Shown one piece after another: positions 24,567 through 36,849 of a stretch of DNA of 64,000 bases. The DNA comes from Udeniomyces pyricola (lineage: Eukaryota > Basidiomycota > Tremellomycetes > Cystofilobasidiales > Mrakiaceae): NCBI GenBank assembly GCA_039545295.1, contig BCIK01000001.1, positions 1,240,001 to 1,304,000 of the forward strand, written 5' to 3'. Position 1 is the first letter of the stretch, and each line of letters opens with the position of its first letter. The notes beneath the pieces were generated by a model. The model worked only from the letters and a program-made list of their open reading frames with translations, ran no database searches and was not told the origin of the DNA. Both the position numbers and the translations under genes were made by a program.

Positions 24567-27500
24567 TCACAGAGCAAGGCCCGACCTGAACGAATCCGGG
24601 TTGGTGTCGGCCTTGGGGAAGCCCGAGGGCAGATGTTCGTTGACCCAAGCAATGTTGCTGGCACTCTTCGAGTTACTGATGTTGCTGTTGGTAGTAGCAG
24701 TAGTCGCAAGTTGAGAGGAGACCTGTCGCTTGACCAGAATCGGGTCGACGGCCGTCACGGAGGAGATACTCTGACCGGACGGACGTCGCATTTCCCGCGA
24801 GGGCCGGGGTGGCATCGAGCCGTTGCCGACGGCGAGGTGGCTTTGGGACGGACGACGGCTAGAGTTCATCGGCATCGTCGGCGAGGGAGGCGACGAGGGA
24901 GAATCTCCTTGACCCAGACCCATCTAATGAAAGGATTAATGAAGAAAAAAAAAAGAAGAACGCAACGACCAGGAGAGTAAGAAACGATGATTCATACACT
25001 CTACCGACAAGTCAGAGCCAAAACAAGAACAAGAAAAAAGAGAAGGACGTTGACGAACCAGGACACTGGCGTCTCGAGCCGTGAGTTGGTTAGGATTCTC
25101 TCGGCGCGACGCTCGTTGGGCGGCCTCTCGCTGAGTAGGAGAAGGAGGTCGGGGCGCAGGGCTCATGGACTGGGCTTCCTTGAGAGTCATGGTCGGAATG
25201 TTGCATGAAGACACTACGGGGGCTGCGAGAGAAAGGATTATGGTTTGGGGAAATGGAGAGAGAGACAGAGGAGAGGAAAGGTTTTCGTCATAACTTGTCA
25301 ACATAACAGTCTCAATGCTGAATAGAGACATCAGAACAAGATAAAGACGCACTGCTATAATCTCTCGAGATGGTCGCTTTCATGAGCGCTTTCATCCAAT
25401 CCCTCACCAATCCGGGGTCTTGAAGACTGAACGAATGGGGCGCCTCGCGATCGTGAACGATCTTGAAGCCATAGTTTCCCGGGTTGGCGTTCTCATCGGC
25501 TTGGACCTTGTACCCATGCATGTTGATGTAGCCCTTGAACTTGGCATCCTGGTGAAACACAAAGAGAGAAGAGAAATATCGAAGGCGAGAAACGGAGGGA
25601 TAGCGAATGGAGGAAGGACAAGCAAATGGAGACCTCGTCAATCATCCCAACGCAAGAGCAAGTCAAGAGCGCAATCCCGACAAAACACAGAATACATACA
25701 TTTTCAGATTTGAGGTAGTAAAGATGAGGTCCCGAAAGTACACAGTATCGCATCTTCCAAGAGTTGTATCGCTCTCCCTTTTTGCGGAGGTATCCCGCAA
25801 AGTCGGGTTTGGGGATTCGATCCAGCGCACGGGTAGCCGAAGCATCTCCACCCATGACAGGGCTGTCGTTGTCGAGCTGGGGCGAGTTGGCATCGGCGAT
25901 GGACATGCGTTTTCGAAGCACGCCCGGGCCATCGCGGTCGGCCTTGGAGGCGCGTCGGAAGGCAGATGTCGAGGTCGCAAGGGGCGTCGAACCAGGGGGA
26001 GCGGACGACCTTGAGCTTCGCACGGTTGGAGAGGATCTGGTATTAGGGCTGAAAGTGGGCGATGAAGGGTCGGGCGATTTGTTGTCGCCGTGGAGGCTTC
26101 CGCTAAGGAAAGACGCAAATCAAGACTGGTCAGCTTACGGCGGAAATCAAGACGGTAAGAACTACTTTTGATGGACTCACACGCTCGCTCTTGGTGCAGG
26201 CTTTCTTCCGCTCCTCGAGCCGGAAAGGAAGTTGCCAATGTAACTACCAGATTTGCCTCCATCCTCGACGCTAGCCTTGTTTTTTTTGTGACCGAGAGAG
26301 CCTCGCTTGGGTCCTCCGGAAAAGGTGGTGGATGCCGGGCTGGGTGGGAGGCTACCGCTTGAACCGACCTCGGTCCGGGAGAGAGTGCTCGCGGGAATGG
26401 AACCCGTGAGGGAAGACGGAGCGAGTGCGGTAGGAGACACAGACTGCAGTACAACAGCCCAGAAATCGACCGTGAGCATCTACGTATCGGATAAGGAGTA
26501 AGGGGGTGCAAAAGCTATCCATACCTCGGATCCATGGCCATGTTCCGACTCCTCGGCGATAGGTGTTCCGCTGAACTTGTGGTCCATACTCGGCTTGCGG
26601 CTGTGCTCCTTTGGAAGAGGCTTTGCGGATGACTTCGGCGAGATTTCGGACTGGTTGGTCAAGGTCTTGGACTTGAGGAAGTCGACAAAAGTTCAAGGCA
26701 AGTCAGACAGATTGCAAGTCAGTTCAGCTCCAATCTGTGATCTTGTTGAGGCGAAGGAGTGGATTGTGTGTGTGTGAAAGAGAAACATACCACGTCATCT
26801 TCTCCATTCAAGCCCAAACCAACGACCCTCGTACCCGTCGAGCCATTTCCGACGTTTGATCCAAGTGGCATGTCTCCAAACTCCGTCGATCTCTCGCTTG
26901 CAACAATAGGGCTTCCTCCTCTCATCTCAACCTCGGGACTGACAACCCCGTTCGGGCCACTTTGCGGGGCGTAATAGCTGTCGGTGGTCATGACGGACAT
27001 TTGCCTCGCCTGGTTACTTGCTCCAGCCCCAAAGGCAAAGACAGGGTTGGGTCCTCCGCCCGGACTGCTACCAAATGTCGGGCTCTGAGGTCCTCCACCG
27101 TTGTACGAAGCCGCCGAACCGGATCGGACGGACGAACCTCGCTGATGGGAGTTGTAGACCGATGGCTGTTGCTGCTGGACATATTGCGACGACTGAGCCG
27201 AGTACGATTGAGGAGTGGAAACAGGTCGGAGTTCGGCAATGGCCGCGGCGAGCTTCATGCGTTTGCCAAACGCGAGGATGTCGATCTCTTTGAGCAGGTT
27301 CAGATCGAGCTCGAGCAGGACGTCACCGGTAATCTCGTGCTCTATGCGTGGTACAAGGAGTAGATACATCTTCTCGGTTAGCACTCATACGCAAGCCTTC
27401 GCCGACGCCAACGAACAAACAAACGAACGACATCTCTTACCTTGGAACTTGGACCAAACGCTTTCGTCAAATCCTCGCCTCTGAGCCCACTCGACGACCT

Positions 27501-29304
27501 CTTCTACCGACCAATCCATCGGCTCCCCTGGCATACCGCAAAGCCCGAGTCCTTGGCTGATAGATCCGGGGCGTCGGTTCGCAGTCTGGGCTGGCCCACC
27601 CGTGTCGGATGAGATCGACGGGGGAGCGGTCGACGAGGTCGATGGCGTTTGCTGAAGATCAAAAGGATTCGATGGCAATTGGTCGACGGGTGTACCGAGT
27701 TTGTTTGCAGTGGCGGAAGAGGCGACTGGAGCAACGGTTGGCGTCGAGTTTGCAAAGCGTGGTGGAAGAGTGCCGAGGTCCAGGGGTGGCGCGAGCTCGT
27801 GAGAGGCAGAACCAGGGGTGTTGCTCAAGAGAGGTTGAGCAGCAGGATGCGTGATCAGGGGAGAGTTGCCTCTAGAGATCGAAGGTGAGGCAGACGAGGT
27901 TGTGGCTGGACCGGGCTGGTCTGGCAAGAGGGTGTGGTAAGGGCTCGGCTCCTTGGCCAGCGCAGAGGGTTCCAGAAGGGCGAGATTGGCCGCCTTGGCC
28001 GACCGAGCGGCAGGCGTGGAATCACCGTTGGCCGTCGAATTGGGAAGATCTTGAGGGACAGGAGGAGCAGGTGATGAGGAGGGAGGAGTGTTCTTGGCAA
28101 TGACCAGTGGCTCGACAGGGATCGAAGCGCGTCGTCGGGTCTCATGGTTGTGGGAGCGAGTATCCTCAGACGGAAGGGAGACTCCCCCGTTGGTACTGGC
28201 AAGGACCTTGTCGAGTGGGACGCCAGGCACAATGGGCATCGGCACGGGTCCTGATCGAACAGCGTCGAGTGCGGGACTATCCGTCCTCTTCTGATCCAGG
28301 TCATCGTCATCCGACTCGTCCGAAAACTCGAGGCCGGTAGGGACACCCCCTTGGAAGGTTTCTCGGTCGAGCTCCTCTCGCTGCCTCCTCTGATCCTCCT
28401 GCTCGCGCTCGCGAAGTTCCTTCTTGCGGTTTTCGTTGATAGCCTTTTCAGCGAGCTTCTTTCTCGTGCTCGCACTCCACCCGACTTCGTCGTGTTGGTT
28501 GGTGTCGTTGAGATGGGAGTCGCCAAAGTCGTCAACCATGGAGGCTCGGCCGTTGGCTCGCTCGTCGTCGATGGAGTCCGCGTACAGCGAAAGCTCTCTC
28601 TTTGGCGGGGATCGTTCCGAGATCCGTCTCTGGCCGAGCTTGGGCGAGTCTGATCCGGATGGATAAGATGCATTGACGTTGAGCTGGCTGATGGCTGACT
28701 CAATGTCAAGTTCGTTAGATCCGCTGCGGTTCATCGCGACTGCCGAGGTGGGATCGTCGAGGCCGTGGCTGGACGAACTCCGACGGAGAGGCGACTGAGA
28801 TCCCGGTCGGGGCAGGCTTCGGGCCGAACCAGATGGCGACGAGAGGTGAATCTGAGGGGCGCCTTGTTCAACGGGGATGACAAGGGAGGCTTTGTCCAGA
28901 GAGGGAGGGCTATTGGACGTCGCGGTCAGGTTGATCGTCGGCGGGTCGGGCGAGGTATATGAGACGGGGAAGAGACCCTCTTGGCCGGCCTTGTTGCGAC
29001 CCTGAATGGAAGTGAGGCGTGTGAGATGGGACACAAAGTCAAACGTGAGCGAGTATGTTCCGAACGCAGAGGAAGAACCAAGTGGATCAACATCGTCGGC
29101 CATGGCTGACTGGCCGAGATATGAGATATGGGGTCCAAGTGGGGAAGAGGGGTAGAGGGGGATACGGACCTGCCACCAGCCGTCACCATATTGATCATCT
29201 TTCTCAAGGATGACGACCTCTTCACCTGGAGCGAACGAGATCTCGTCCTCGTTCTCGGCGAAAAAGGCATGGAGACCGTAGACGACGCCTTTGTCGGTTG
29301 CCAT
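24567..29304 (-). CDS. Boi-family polarity protein (SH3-SAM-PH), 1258 aa
   Basis: Boi proteins act at sites of polarised growth, binding Bem1/Cdc42-GTP and the exocyst. Nine minus-strand exons in phase: 29170-29304, 27441-29001, 26791-27341, 26525-26671, 26181-26443, 25700-26102, 25353-25548, 25059-25222, 24567-24923. The N-terminal SH3 domain (about residues 5-62) reads VVYGLHAFFAENEDEISF, DGWWQ, then GRNKAGQEGLFPVSY. After a long Ser/Pro-rich region, the SAM domain (about 541-608) reads DWSVEEVVEWAQRRG, then GDVLLELDLNLLKEID. The PH domain (about 985-1085) starts DFAGYLRKKGERYNSWKMRY and continues into YGFKIVHDREAPHSFS. Domain order and the PVVSSCNIPTMTL motif after the PH match Boi1/Boi2. 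The tail is Ser/Pro-rich. Confidence 0.92.
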
Positions 29305-30062
29305 TGATGAGGAGAGGAGAGCGGGTTGAGGGGTGAGGAAGGATAGATATCAGATGTTCGACGACAAGAAGGAAAGGTGACTGAGTGCCTGTTGCTGGAT
29401 AAGATGGGATGCAGAGACTGAGATGCGAAGCAAGAAAGACAGGAGAGAGGGAGGAGAGGGACGAAAGGGAAGAGGGGCGACAGCGAAAGAGGAGGGAGGC
29501 AGCTGATTGAATCGTCGTTGCAAGGACGCGTTTGGGGGAGGAGGGGGNNGGGNGGGGGAAGGGAAAGGGAAAGGGTCCGGAAGGGGAAGTTGTCTCAGCT
29601 GCTGTCGTCTTCCCCGCGTGCGTGGCTTTCAAATTGCCAACAAGTCGCGTCGCTCTGTCTTCTTTTTTTCTTTTTTTTTTTCCCTCTCTTTTTGGACATA
29701 TCATATCCCTGTGATCCGTCTACATCACTCTTCACATGTTGCAGTCACCCTTCACACCGTTCACCAGTTCGGTCCGTGTGCTTCCCCCTTAGGGCCCCAT
29801 ATATAGACATCTAATATACACTGTATCTGCCCCCAGCTTGCAGTCTGACTGGTAGCACTAGCGGGGCGTCCATGCTGATAATTCTCATGATGATACATAC
29901 TCGCTATTCGCTACCTGCATATAGCTAGATAGATATATGCGGCCGTCAACTCAACTATCATCATTCTAGCCATACATGATCTATAGTCAATTATGCGCGG
30001 GTATCTCATTCTATCCTCTCCTCCTCCTCCTCTTTCCCAACGTCATTTCGTCCTTAAATTCC
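29305..30062. other. Spacer between the BOI and QCR2 genes
   Basis: About 0.76 kb between two minus-strand genes: BOI promoter and leader on the left, QCR2 3' end on the right. A G-run with unknown bases lies at 29544-29558. No gene found. Confidence 0.6.
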
Positions 30063-31910
30063 TTAAAGTCCCACCTCATCCTAAGACAAAAAAAGGGAAG
30101 GGAGGAGGGGGAAGACAAGGGAAAAGAGCAACCAAAGCAACAAACTTGTCAGTATGCTCCCCACGCCACCTTGCTTAACTTCCCAACTTCATGCGGCCAT
30201 CCGCCGACTCACCGAGTATCCAGTCTGGGCCAGCCTCGAGACGGCAACGACCGAAGGCTTAGACTTGAGGTACTCCGACAGAACCTAGAAACCAAAGCAT
30301 ATCATACCCAGAGCCAAAGCGTCAGCGTCCAAAGCCAAGGCAGATAATTCCCCGTCGCGTCAAGACGCGCATAAGATGAAGGGAAACGCACTTTGGAAAC
30401 GGTCTCGGTCGTAACGGCATCGAGAGCCTTGAAAAGGTCCGACAAAGGAACAACCTTGCCGGCAGAAAGCTGTAAGGAACCAAAGAGACATGGACAAGAA
30501 CAGGAACATGATGAGCAAACCATTCAGAGGACTTTCCCCCCATCTGCAAGATTAGAATCCTGGCAAGTACAACGAGACCATCGCGCTTACCATTGGAGCA
30601 GCGAGCTGAACGACACCGGTCGAGGTCTCGGACGCAGCGGCGAGGTCAAACTTGGCCTTGGCGACGGCAGCCTTGAGCTTCTCGTCCGAAATCTTGGACT
30701 TGCCCAAGGCCTTGACGGCCTCGACGACCTTGGTGGCAGCCTCAGTCAAACGCTTGCTGCCCTCGGCCTGGATCTCGATCGAGAGGAGCGACGCGTCCGA
30801 GTAGGTCGACGAGTAAGATCGGACCTGAGAGCCCTCAATGGACTCGATGGCCTTTGCCAGGGACGACGATGACGGAGCCCACTTGGCGCTCGATGCACCG
30901 CCGAGCAAGTGAGGGATCACGAGCGCCTCGGCCGCCGACGAGGCAAGGTTGGTCGAGGTCGAGCCGAACGAGATGAGCATGGTCGGCTCAATCTCGGGCA
31001 AGAGGTGAAGGTCGATGGGCTGTCGCTCCTCGCCACCAAAGTATTGAGCCTTGGAGGTGAAGGCGTCGGTTCGCTTGGCCGACTTGTTGGCCTGCTCGTC
31101 CTCGGTGAGGTCGTGGTTGAGGGCCCGACCAAAGTAGGACTCGGCAATGTTCTCGAGCTTGGCGTGAGAGATGCCAGTTCCGATGAGGGTGATAGGGTTC
31201 AGCCTGGTAGCCTCGTGGAAGAACTCGCGAACGTGGGAGATGGAGACAGGCTCGTTAGCCGAGGCAAAGAGCGAGTTGCCAAGGCCGGTCGAGCGGAAGG
31301 CGACTCGGTGGGCAGCCTCGAGAGCCACCGTCGGAGGCGAGGCCGAGACTTGGGTCGACTCCATGGCGCAAGTCGGGGTGACGGACTCGTGAAGCTCGTG
31401 AACGTCGAGGTTGGGGAAGAGAGACTGGTAAAGAATCTGGAGGAAAGCCTCCCTGTGAGATCAAAAGCGAAACGAAAGGGGAAGGGGGGGGGGGNGGGGA
31501 GAGAAGGAGAGAGTCGAAAGAAAGCAGGCGAGGTTGGATGAGATCCATCATCAGTGTGTGTGCCAGCCAGGATGGTCGGTCTCTTGACTAGTTTGAGGAT
31601 GAACCAAGACTGACTCATCACCCTTGAGGAAGTCGGCAGTAAGGTAGAGGTGCTCTCGGGTCAAGGTCGACGAGAGGACACCACCGAGAAGCTCGGCCGT
31701 TCGGACGGTGCCCAAAGCTCGAGCGTATTTGTTGCCCTAGAATGATGACGATGGAACGAGGTTGACGAGGCAGGATGGAGAGATCAGAGGGGAAAAAGGC
31801 GAAGAATGATGAGAAGGATAGGTTGAGGTGTGAGCACGGATGAGTGATGACTAGGTGAGATGAAGCGCGCAAGCGAAAAGCAAGGATCTCGAGCCGGGCG
31901 GGGGGCGATC

Positions 31911-31978
<68 letters not shown>

Positions 31979-32349
31979 AGCCCGTCCAATGAAGATCGAG
32001 CCAAAACCAAGGCAAGGGGGAGGACGAGAGAAGGGGCCCCCGGGGGATCGCTCGGTGATGCGTGTGAAGATGCTCTGTTGATTTGAGATGTGGACAAGAA
32101 GACATCGGAACAGATGGAGCTGCTAACCTTGAAAGCAAAGTTCTTGAGGACGTTGGCGACTCCGGCAGCGGGCTCGTGTCGGGAACCAGCCTTGAGAACG
32201 AGGGTAAGGGAGGAGGTCGCCGCGTTGGGGTTGGCGGTGGCGAGCTTGACCCTGGGGCTGAGGTCGGAGACGGAGACGATAGACCGTCTTGAGACGAGCG
32301 GGGTGGAGACGGAAGGGATGCTCCTTTTGGCGAGGTTGAAGAGAGACAT
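30063..32349 (-). CDS. QCR2: Ubiquinol-cytochrome c reductase core protein 2, 457 aa
   Basis: Core subunit of respiratory complex III on the matrix side of the inner mitochondrial membrane; an inactive relative of the mitochondrial processing peptidase (M16 family). Six minus-strand exons: 32128-32349, 31615-31736, 30591-31452, 30392-30469, 30213-30284, 30063-30080; the last codes only DEVGL. The N terminus is a short Arg/Ser-rich presequence. Typical core motifs follow: LTLVLKAGSRHEP, GVANVLKNFAFK, TAELLGGVLSSTLTREHLYLTADFL, then EALVIPHLLGG and SYSSTYSDASLLSI. No HxxEH zinc site is present (the corresponding stretch is AAGVANVLKN), as expected for Qcr2 and unlike MPP-beta. Intron 1 (391 nt) contains a long (GA)n run. 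Confidence 0.93.
31913..31977. repeat. (GA)n microsatellite in QCR2 intron 1
   Basis: An uninterrupted 65-nt GA repeat on the plus strand, read as (TC)n on the transcribed QCR2 strand. It lies inside the first intron of QCR2, far enough from the splice sites that it need not disturb them. Confidence 0.95.
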
Positions 32350-32688
32350 GGCGGGCCGAAGGATGGGCGGGAAGAGGGAAAGAAGGGGATGAATGGATGG
32401 ATGGATGGATGGGATGGGATGAGGAAGGGAGGGGGGGGGAAAGAGACGAATCGATGAGGATGAGTTGGTGAGGCGATCGATGGCAGGCTAATAATCGAGA
32501 GAGATCATCATATATCATATATATATCGTATATACATACTATATCATATTCATATTATTACTCACAGAGCGAACTCACCAGAGTCATCTCTGTCTGATCT
32601 CTCTCCACTTGCAACTTACAACTTGGCCCTGTCACGACTACATACCTCAGCCCGTCCTACATTTAACCATTCCCCCTCCTCACCCGCC
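32350..32688. promoter_or_regulatory. Divergent promoter, QCR2 (-) and SNRNP40 (+)
   Basis: Only 339 bp separate the two start codons. A (ggat)n run sits at about 32391-32412 in the QCR2 leader, followed by a G-run, then an AT-rich block at 32505-32560 made of tcatata/tatatcg words that may serve as core promoter for one or both genes. Confidence 0.5.
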
Positions 32689-34959
32689 ATGATCCGCACT
32701 GAGCCTCCCTCCGACGCCATGTCCGTAGCCAAAAGGTCGCGTCCCAATGACGACGACAACGACAACGACGCCACCAACTCACGTACCACCACCGTCGCCA
32801 TCGGATCCACCGGCTCTGGAGGCAAGCCCGAATCAGGTGCCATCGTCCGGAGCGTCAAGCGCACTTCTGGCCTTGAAGCCCCCATCGTCGTCAGTCCTCC
32901 TTCTCGTTTGCCCTCACTCACGACTGCTCATCAGAGCTCACCCTACCCATACAACGACTGACATTCAAATATTGTCCAATTCAACTCGCATCCCTTGATC
33001 CATTCACTGCCATCCGCCTCGCCGTTCTCTCTTGCTCGACGAACCAAAAGTCATTGGCAGGAGCCCACGGCGTCAGTGCTCTTTCCCTTTCTCGCCTCCC
33101 CTTTCCCNCCTCCCCCCCCCCCCTTCTCCTCTCCTTTCCTTCCCTCTGGCTGGCTCCTTTTTGCTACCTTTGCACAACCCACTCATCAAACCAGCCAAGG
33201 AGATAACAGTAGCTTTCTTCCCGAGAGATTTCCCTTGTCGCGTCGCGTCGCGTCGAAGAGATCGTTCCAGCAAGGTGTCGCGATTGAATCGCAAAGCTCA
33301 TTCATCCATCCATCCATCCTCTCTTTCATCCTCTCACCCGCGTTTCCTCTGCTGTTGCTGCTTCTCCTCTTCCCCTCCCGTAACCCCCTTCCTTCCACTT
33401 TCATCTCTCATTCCCCCCTTCCCCCGGCTTATCGACACTACAGGGTGAGATCTTGGGCTGTCGATTCAGCCCCGATGGTCAAATGATTGCGGCTTGCTCG
33501 AGTGACAAGCACGTCTCCCTCTGGAAGACCTACCCACCTCATACCAACACCGCCCTTCTCACTCAAACCCACAAGGCTCCCATCCTCGATCTTCAATTCT
33601 CCCTTCTCTCGCCCTCACTCTATACCTGCTCGGCCGATACCTCGGTCGCCATCACGGACCTCACGACAGGTCTCCGGACCCGTCGGTGGTGGGCCCACGA
33701 TGGCGTCGTCAACTCGATCGACCGCGTCCGGAGTGGGGGTGGTGGCCGAGAGCTTGTCGTTTCGGGAGGTGACGATGGCGTCGTCCGGGTTTGGGATGGA
33801 GACGTCGACGGTCGGGATGCCGTCATTGAGCTTGGAGCGGACGGACCTGGGATTCCGACGACGGCCGTCGCTTGGAGTGCAGACGGCTCGACGGTGTTCG
33901 TGGGTGGGATCCACAATAAGATTGACGTTTACGATATTCGTAAACAAGCCATCCTCTACAGTCTTCAAGGTCCGTGACTTGTCCTGTACGGCGGCATATA
34001 TGTTCCCTGATGATAGGACAGAGGTGACGTTGGGAAGCTAAGACTGACGGACGGTGACTTTGGGTTTCGTTTTTTTGTTTTTTTTTTCTCGTTCGGTTGC
34101 TCATCTAGGTCACACCGATACTGTCCGTAGCGTTTCCATATCTCTCGTCAAACTGCATGATGTATACTGGCACCTTGAGCGCCCGCTGAGAATGCATTTC
34201 TTTTCCTTTCCCTTCCCTTCCCTCCCTTTTCCCCCATTTTATCCCTATAGATTGCCTCCCTCTCACTCTCTCCCGACGGCCAAAACCTGCTCTCTTCCTC
34301 GTTCGACTCGACGCTCATCTCATGGGACGTCAAACCATTCTCCGTCTCGCCGAACCGGATCCACCGAACGTACCAAGGTTCGACCGCTGGGTTCGAATCG
34401 ACGCTCTCGCGATGCGCTTGGTCGCTCGACGATGGCGGACGGAGAGTCGCCGTCGGAGGAGGAGATAGGACCGTCACGATTTGGGACGCCGACAAGACGG
34501 ATATTCTCTATAAACTTCCGGGACATCGGGGGACTGTTACGGGTAAGTGGTTTTGATCTTGGCTCGTTGGCTCCCTTTTCTTTGTTTTTGCCTTTTTCTG
34601 TGGAATAGACTCGAGTGATTTACTTGAGGAGAAGAAGAAGTGCGACCGCAACGGAGGAGGAAGAAGACGAGAGGAAAGAGGAGATTCCCTTCTTGATCTT
34701 ACCTTTCAATCTTGGAAGGAGAGAAAACCAAGACAAAACAAAACAACACGACATATTCTCCAAAGCACAAGCTAACACCCCCACCCTTTGTTGATCTCTC
34801 TCTCTCTCTCTCTCTCTCCGATGTTTCTTGCTTTCCCCCTTTGTTTTCGTATGGTATCGATCCTTACTAGCCTGCGCGTTCCACCCAAAAGAGCCCGTCA
34901 TCCTGACGTCGTCAAAAGACAAGACCATGCTGCTCGGCGAGATCGACCCGTCCCACTAG
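32689..34959 (+). CDS. SNRNP40: U5 snRNP 40-kDa WD40 protein, 380 aa
   Basis: WD40 propeller of the U5 snRNP that contacts Prp8 in the spliceosome. Six exons: 32689-32889, 33051-33071 (21 nt), 33444-33969, 34109-34122 (14 nt), 34251-34542, 34871-34959; phases agree and give 380 aa. After a charged N-terminal tail with a KRSRP patch, repeats run from GEILGCRFSPDGQ through LYTCSADTSVAI, VSGGDDGVVRVWD, VFVGGIHNKIDVYDIR, LSSSFDSTLISWDVKPF, VAVGGGDRTVTIWD and LTSSKDKTMLLGEIDPSH. The WDVKPF, ILYKLPGH and closing LLGEI blocks mark SNRNP40 rather than a generic WD40 protein. Intron 2 (372 nt) holds a C-run with an unknown base at 33108. Confidence 0.93.
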
Positions 34960-35787
34960 ATATTTCCTCCCTCCCCTTTCTCTGCTTTTTTTTTTCTCTT
35001 TACTTTTCCCTTTAAAAACAAAAACAAAAAAGATTCAACCAATCAACCTTCCTTCCCCTTCCCCTCCCCCTTCCTCTTATCCCCGTTTTCTCTTCTATCT
35101 CCCTTTCCAATTCTTCTTCCCCACCCACCCTCCCTTCTTTCTTTCCATCTCTTCTTTTTTGTTCTTTTTTTTTCCTTTATATACTTTCCTTCCTTCTGTT
35201 GTAACGTAATCAATCCCATGACCCTTCCCCTCGTTGGGCTGGGAAGCTTTGTGTGTGTGTGTGTGTGACGTGCGCCTCATGCTGCACGTCGAGTCCTTTG
35301 CATGAGGAAAGGGAGGATCGATCGATCGATGATGAATGTCGATGGACGATGATCCTCGGATAAAAAATTCTACTTGGCATGGGATTGGCCCGGATGACAT
35401 GACATAGCGTCCTACAGTAGTCCTCGTGGGACAGAGATTAAAAAAAAAAAAAAGNAAAAAAGNAGAAGGACAAGAAAAGAAAGAAAAAATACAAGGAAAG
35501 AAAAAAAAGAAAAGGAAAAGGAAGAGATGGGGTGTTTTTCCACCAGACAGGATTCAATTTGAGAGAAACCTATATAGATCGTCATCAGCTCAGGGTCCAG
35601 AGGGGGAGAGAGCTACGACGACATGCATGGGGAGCTCGGATGCTTCAACCTCATATATTATACAAGTGGGGTGACTAGTACTCTAGTCAGCCGACTGACG
35701 TGAAGAATAAACGTCAACTCTGAGNGNGNGGGGGGGGGGGGGGGGNTTGGACGTTGCAGGAGCGTCGATAGACCGAGGGGGGCCGAT
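34960..35787. other. Spacer between convergent SNRNP40 and disordered-protein genes
   Basis: About 0.83 kb. C/T-rich after the SNRNP40 stop, a (gt)n run at 35250-35267, A-runs with unknown bases at 35455 and 35463, and a G-run flanked by unknown bases at 35725-35746. Probably 3' untranslated sequence of both genes. No gene found. Confidence 0.6.
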
Positions 35788-36849
35788 TCAACGTGTATGA
35801 GGTGACATCGGAAGGGAAAAGTACGAGAACGTCGACGATGTCGAAGCCGCACTGCCAACCCGTGCCGGATGGCAGGTCGAATGAGCCGACTCGGTGATCT
35901 TCTTGGGCATCATTCGTTCGAGATCGGGGTGATGATCGTGATGAGGGAAGAGAAGAGGTCGAGGGGTATCGACGTGAACGTACTTCTTCGACTGAGCTGC
36001 CGTTGGGGGGATTCGGGCGTTTGTAGCTGATGGGCGAAGATGAGTTGGAGAGGAGTATTCGTAGTGGAGTCGAGTCGACGTCGATGGCCAAAAGGGAAAT
36101 GAGGACGTGGGACTCAAAGGTGGCGTTAGGAGGGGGTCGACAGAGGAGATAGAGGACGATGATGAGGATGAGGATGAGAAAGATGAGGACGAGCAGTGAG
36201 AAGAAGTCGAGGAGTGCGAGGACGAGTGAGAGAGTAAGAGTGGTGATGGTGGTGGCGGTGATTCCCGTCGAGGAGACAACTGCGGCTGCTGCTGCTGCTG
36301 CGCTCGGGTATGTTGAGGAGAAAGCTTTCTCTTGGACGCCGTCGCTGAGAGAGAGAGTCGAAAGTTGGAAAGTTGCCCTCCATCATCATCGTCATCATCG
36401 TCATCATCATCGGGCTGGTCGACATGAACGTTTGCGGATGGCCATGAGTTGGTAGAGGAGGCTGGCCGGCGCCACGACGAAGGCTTGGCTCTAGTCGTGT
36501 CAGCGGTAATAGGAGCAGAAGTGAGATTGTTCGCCGAGATGATAGGAATCGGGCTGGACGAGGACGAGGACGAAGCCGAGGTCCGAGATATCGGAATCGA
36601 TGGCTTTGAGATGGGGAAGGGTTTGAATGGAAGGAGTGTCGATTCGAGGTCAATCGTGTCGTCGCCTTCGGCAGCGGTGGTGGTAGTGGTGGTCGGAGTC
36701 GACTTAGTATCAGGGCAGCAACACGGGGACGAGCAGAGTCGGATCCTCAAGGCCGGGACCGGCGAACGGGAGGAGGTCGAGGATTGCCGACGGGAGAATG
36801 GATAGCCGTTGGAGGATAACGGTTGTTGCCTGATCACAGTACTGGTCAT
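35788..36849 (-). CDS. Intrinsically disordered protein, 353 aa, motif-sharing with the gene at 50.2-51.1 kb
   Basis: Single-exon frame of 353 codons starting at an ATG (36849). No known domain. Composition is Ser/Pro/His-rich with an acidic run (DDDDDDDDDD near 147-156) and Ser runs. It contains, in order, LLPFKPFPIS (72-81), PLLTPPLSP (239-247), HVDTPRPL (292-299) and YFSLPMS (343-349). All four recur, in the same order, in the 275-aa protein encoded at 50178-51108. LTPPxSP-type sites look like proline-directed kinase targets (inference). Cellular role unknown. Frame length and conserved motifs argue for a real gene. A shorter start or a 3' intron cannot be excluded. Confidence 0.62.
   Translation of the reverse strand: MTSTVIRQQPLSSNGYPFSRRQSSTSSRSPVPALRIRLCSSPCCCPDTKSTPTTTTTTAAEGDDTIDLESTLLPFKPFPISKPSIPISRTSASSSSSSSPIPIISANNLTSAPITADTTRAKPSSWRRPASSTNSWPSANVHVDQPDDDDDDDDDDGGQLSNFRLSLSATASKRKLSPQHTRAQQQQQPQLSPRRESPPPPSPLLLSHSSSHSSTSSHCSSSSFSSSSSSSSSISSVDPLLTPPLSPTSSFPFWPSTSTRLHYEYSSPTHLRPSATNARIPPTAAQSKKYVHVDTPRPLLFPHHDHHPDLERMMPKKITESAHSTCHPARVGSAASTSSTFSYFSLPMSPHTR

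Noticed and set aside
27385..28709. Long alternative frames overlapping the BOI exon 2
   Set aside because: Shadows of a long Ser/Pro-rich coding exon whose own frame carries SH3 and SAM domains with correct splicing.
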